Assembly: GCA_002898955.1 (NCBI GenBank)
Contig: BEIP01000048.1
Location: 1-7,753 of the forward strand
Source of the DNA: a bacterium HR39
GTDB taxonomy: Bacteria > Pseudomonadota > Alphaproteobacteria > Geminicoccales > Geminicoccaceae
Reading direction: 5' to 3'
DNA length: 7,753 nt
How positions within the stretch are numbered: the first letter of the stretch is position 1; each line of letters begins with the position of its first letter. The notes beneath the pieces were generated by a model. The model worked only from the letters and a program-made list of their open reading frames with translations, searched no databases and was not told the DNA's origin. Below, piece by piece: positions 5,522 to 7,753 of the stretch. The translations under genes were made by a program, and so were the position numbers.

Positions 5522-6763
5522 ATGCGCCGGAACGTCCTCCTTCCGCTCGTGTTCGCCTGGGCCCTCGCGTGGGGCGTGGGCGGTCCGCATCCGGCGCGGG
5601 CGGAGGACGTCGCCGGCCTCTTCCGGCTCTACCGCGAGGAACGGAACGGCGAACTCGCACCGCGGCTCGAAGCGGCACGGGCGGCGCACCCCGGGGACGT
5701 CGACCTGCGGCTCCTCGAAGGGCTCTTCGCCCTGCGCCGGGACGAGCCCGAGCGGGCGCGGCGGGCCTTCGCGGCGGTGCTGGATCGCGCACCCGACTAC
5801 GAAGACGCCCGCATCGGCCTCGCGCGGGCGCATCTGTTCCTCGGCGATCCCGAGGCCGCACACGCGGTGCTCGCCCCCATCGCCCGGCGGCTCGAGACGG
5901 ATCCGGACGTCCTCGAACTCTTCCTGCGCATCGATCTCGCCCGCGGGCGGCGGGACCTGGCGGAGGCGAAGCTCTGGCGCTTCCGCGAGGTCCACGCCGG
6001 TGATGCCGCCATGCTGGAGCAGGCCGGCCGCATCGCCCGCCGCACCGGCCTTTGGCCGGGCGCGGCGGCGTCCGCCGGGGAGGACGGCTGGCGCGCCGTC
6101 GCCTACGCGCGGCGGGAATGGGCGGAGGGCGACGGTGCGCGCGCGGAAGGGCATCTCGCGCTCTCCCGGTCGATGCCGGACGGCTCGACCATCGCGCTCG
6201 CCACCGACTGGCGCCGGCGCTTCTCCCGGGAGGAGCTCGGCGTGAGCCTCGTCCGGACGGCGCCGCTTCCCGCCGGCACGCTGGAGACCGCCTTCGCCTT
6301 CGCTCCGGGCGGGCGCACCCTGCCGCGCGCCTCCGCCGGGCTGTCGTTCACGGCGGCCTCCCCCGGCGAAGAGAGCGGCGTCTTCCTCGCCCCGGGGATC
6401 CATCTCTCGCTTCGCCGCTACCGGGACGGGACGGCGGTGATCGGCGGGCCGCAGCTCGCGCTGCGCGGCGGGCGGATCGACGCCGGCGTGCGGGCGGACC
6501 TCGCCCGGGATTCCGGTGGCCGCACCGATCTCGGGATCTGGGCCCGGTTCGGGTGGCGGCTGGACGGACGGCTGCGGCTGGTGCTGGCGGCCGGGCTCCT
6601 GCGGGACGACGAGGGGCGTCGCGAACACGAGCACGACCTCTCCTTCGGCTGGTCGTGGGAGCGGGGCGACGGCACCCGTCCGTTCTGCGACGTCGGCCTC
6701 GTCCACCGCGGCGACACGGCCTTCGCGAGCGGCTGCGGCGTCGCCATGCGGACGGGGGGCTGA
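5522..6763 (+). CDS. YaiO-like secreted TPR plus outer membrane beta-barrel protein
   Basis: This 413-residue exported protein has a Sec signal peptide at 1-27 (basic MRRN, hydrophobic core 5-20, cleavage after ARA). A periplasmic helical part with TPR-like repeats follows at about 29-175; the clearest are near 61-95 and 93-125. From about 187 to the end come alternating amphipathic stretches typical of a small outer membrane barrel (for example 252-276, 286-300, 305-328, 334-360, 370-395). This order matches YaiO-family proteins and, in miniature, TPR-barrel exporters of polysaccharides such as PgaA. The protein ends in MRTGG rather than the usual terminal aromatic, and C389 and C405 could form a disulfide. 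The start is supported by GAGGGG overlapping the upstream stop. It is translationally close to the CheY-like gene (7-base gap) and the HEAT gene (4-base gap). The fold is fairly sure; export of a polysaccharide is inference. Confidence 0.78.
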   Translation: MRRNVLLPLVFAWALAWGVGGPHPARAEDVAGLFRLYREERNGELAPRLEAARAAHPGDVDLRLLEGLFALRRDEPERARRAFAAVLDRAPDYEDARIGLARAHLFLGDPEAAHAVLAPIARRLETDPDVLELFLRIDLARGRRDLAEAKLWRFREVHAGDAAMLEQAGRIARRTGLWPGAAASAGEDGWRAVAYARREWAEGDGARAEGHLALSRSMPDGSTIALATDWRRRFSREELGVSLVRTAPLPAGTLETAFAFAPGGRTLPRASAGLSFTAASPGEESGVFLAPGIHLSLRRYRDGTAVIGGPQLALRGGRIDAGVRADLARDSGGRTDLGIWARFGWRLDGRLRLVLAAGLLRDDEGRREHEHDLSFGWSWERGDGTRPFCDVGLVHRGDTAFASGCGVAMRTGG

Positions 6764-6767
6764 GGCC

Positions 6768-7753
6768 GTGTCGGGCTTCACCGCCATCCTCGCCCCCTGG
6801 CTCGCCGTCCTGACCGCGGCGGGGGTCCTCGCCTTCCTGGGCGGCCTCGCCTTCGCCGCGGGGCTCGCCCTCCACCGCCACCTCCGGGATCGGCGCCGCC
6901 ACGAGCTCCTGCGGCCCGAGGATGTGCGCCGGCGGCTGCTCGCGCTCGCGGCACGGCCCGACCTGCCGGCCCTCGGTCCCTGGCCGCCGGTCGACGAGCT
7001 CGCCGACCTGGTGGAGGAGACGGCGAGCGTGGTCCGGGGCGATCTGCGGGTGCGGCTGTGCGAGCGGGCCCGCGAGCTCGGCGTCCTCGACCTCCTCGTC
7101 CGGCGCAGCCGCGCGCGGCGGGCGAGCCTGCGCGAGCGGGCGGCGCGCGCGCTCGGGACCTTCCTCGAGCTCGATCCGCCGGCGGTGCGGGCGGTGCTGC
7201 TGCGCCTGCTCGACGACCGGGAGGGGGCGGTGCGCATAGCCGCCGCCGAGTCGCTGCTCGGCGACGGAGGCGATCTGCCGCGGCACGTGGCGGCGCATCT
7301 GCGCCACGATCCCGCCTTCGCGACCGCCGCGGCGCTGCGGGCCTTCGAGCGGCTGGTCACGCGCCTGCCCGGCGAGGCGGCCGCCATCCTGGCCGATGCG
7401 GCCGATCCCCGCGCCCGGCTGGTGGCGGAGGCGGTGGCCCGGATGCGCGCCCACGCCCTGCTGCCGGCCATCCTCGCCGCCTTCCCGCGAAGCCGCGGGG
7501 ACCTGCGCCTTGCCCTGGTGCGCGCCCTCGTGGCCCTCGACCATCCCCAGGGCTTCGCCGCGCTCGAGCGTCTCGCCACCGACCCCGATCCCATCGTGCG
7601 CCTCGCAGCCCTCGCCGTGGCCGCGGCCGAGCCGGGTGCGCGCATCGCGCCGCTGGTGCGCCGGCGTCTTTCCGATCCCGATCCGCGCGTGGCCTTCCGC
7701 GCCTTCGTGCTGGCCGCCGATCTCGGGCTGCTTTCCGCCGCGGAAGCGGCGGG
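6768..7753 (+). CDS. Membrane-anchored HEAT-repeat protein (3' end beyond the window)
   Basis: The first 328 codons are visible and the frame is open to the window edge. One hydrophobic membrane segment lies at about residues 6-35 (ILAPWLAVLTAAGVL onward), followed by a basic stretch (HRHLRDRRRHE), which suggests an N-out anchor with the repeat domain in the cytoplasm. The rest is Ala/Leu/Arg-rich alpha-helical solenoid. HEAT-type repeats with the D-x-V-R-x-A-A signature appear at about 135-165 (DDREGAVRIAAAESLL), 265-285 (DPDPIVRLAALAVA) and 302-321 (SDPDPRVAFRAFVLA). HEAT proteins act as scaffolds; no catalytic motif is visible. The start is GTG, 4 bases after the barrel gene's stop, with GGGGGG and TGAGG as possible ribosome sites. 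It is the third gene of the operon begun by the CheY-like regulator. Its partner is unknown; a downstream glycosyltransferase is a guess from similar gene sets. Confidence 0.82.
   Translation, partial: MSGFTAILAPWLAVLTAAGVLAFLGGLAFAAGLALHRHLRDRRRHELLRPEDVRRRLLALAARPDLPALGPWPPVDELADLVEETASVVRGDLRVRLCERARELGVLDLLVRRSRARRASLRERAARALGTFLELDPPAVRAVLLRLLDDREGAVRIAAAESLLGDGGDLPRHVAAHLRHDPAFATAAALRAFERLVTRLPGEAAAILADAADPRARLVAEAVARMRAHALLPAILAAFPRSRGDLRLALVRALVALDHPQGFAALERLATDPDPIVRLAALAVAAAEPGARIAPLVRRRLSDPDPRVAFRAFVLAADLGLLSAAEAA

Noticed and set aside
5453..7645. Minus-strand open frame of 730 codons opposite the right-hand operon
   Set aside because: Arg/Ala/Ser-rich antisense of the receiver, barrel and HEAT genes; no motif, signal or ribosome site of its own.
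1..7753. CRISPR arrays, tRNA or rRNA genes, insertion sequences, attachment sites, factor-independent terminators
   Set aside because: I saw no regular repeats, no RNA gene signatures, no transposase or recombinase and no hairpin followed by a T run; the gaps between genes are too short for most of these.

Overview
The window is about 72% G+C by eye. It is packed with genes, has no gap longer than about 160 bases, and uses GTG starts for four of its eight genes. The gene content, a ppx/gppA-rlmE pair and a textbook full CtrA-type site (TTAA-N7-TTAAC) point to an alphaproteobacterium. I cannot name the genus.

Left third (minus strand, read right to left): a tight three-gene operon of a zinc-dependent alcohol dehydrogenase (1280-2341), a DapA/NAL-superfamily pyruvate aldolase that is probably not a true dihydrodipicolinate synthase (328-1263), and the first 101 codons of panC, pantothenate synthetase (1-304), cut by the window edge. 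Gaps are 16 and 23 bases, each holding a good Shine-Dalgarno sequence.

Middle: divergent from the operon is a response regulator with a receiver domain and a GGDEF domain that has lost its active site but keeps an I-site-like RxxD (2468-3388). Its 3' end overlaps, tail to tail, an opposite-strand reading frame (3223-4977) in which a Ppx/GppA phosphatase runs without a stop into a complete RlmE/FtsJ rRNA 2'-O-methyltransferase. This is either a real fusion or two proteins sharing one frame.

Right third (plus strand): after a 159-base divergent region with the CtrA-type site come a single-domain CheY-like regulator (5137-5514), a secreted TPR plus beta-barrel protein of the YaiO type (5522-6763), and the start of a membrane-anchored HEAT-repeat protein (6768 to the window end). 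These are 7 and 4 bases apart and look like one operon. My best inference is an envelope or exopolysaccharide export module under cell-cycle (CtrA) control, whose synthase genes would lie downstream, outside the window.

A near-identical 14-base box (TTAACCCT[C/G]CCGTG) lies upstream of both receiver-domain genes, suggesting co-regulation. The only TTAA tetranucleotides I found by eye lie in those two upstream regions.
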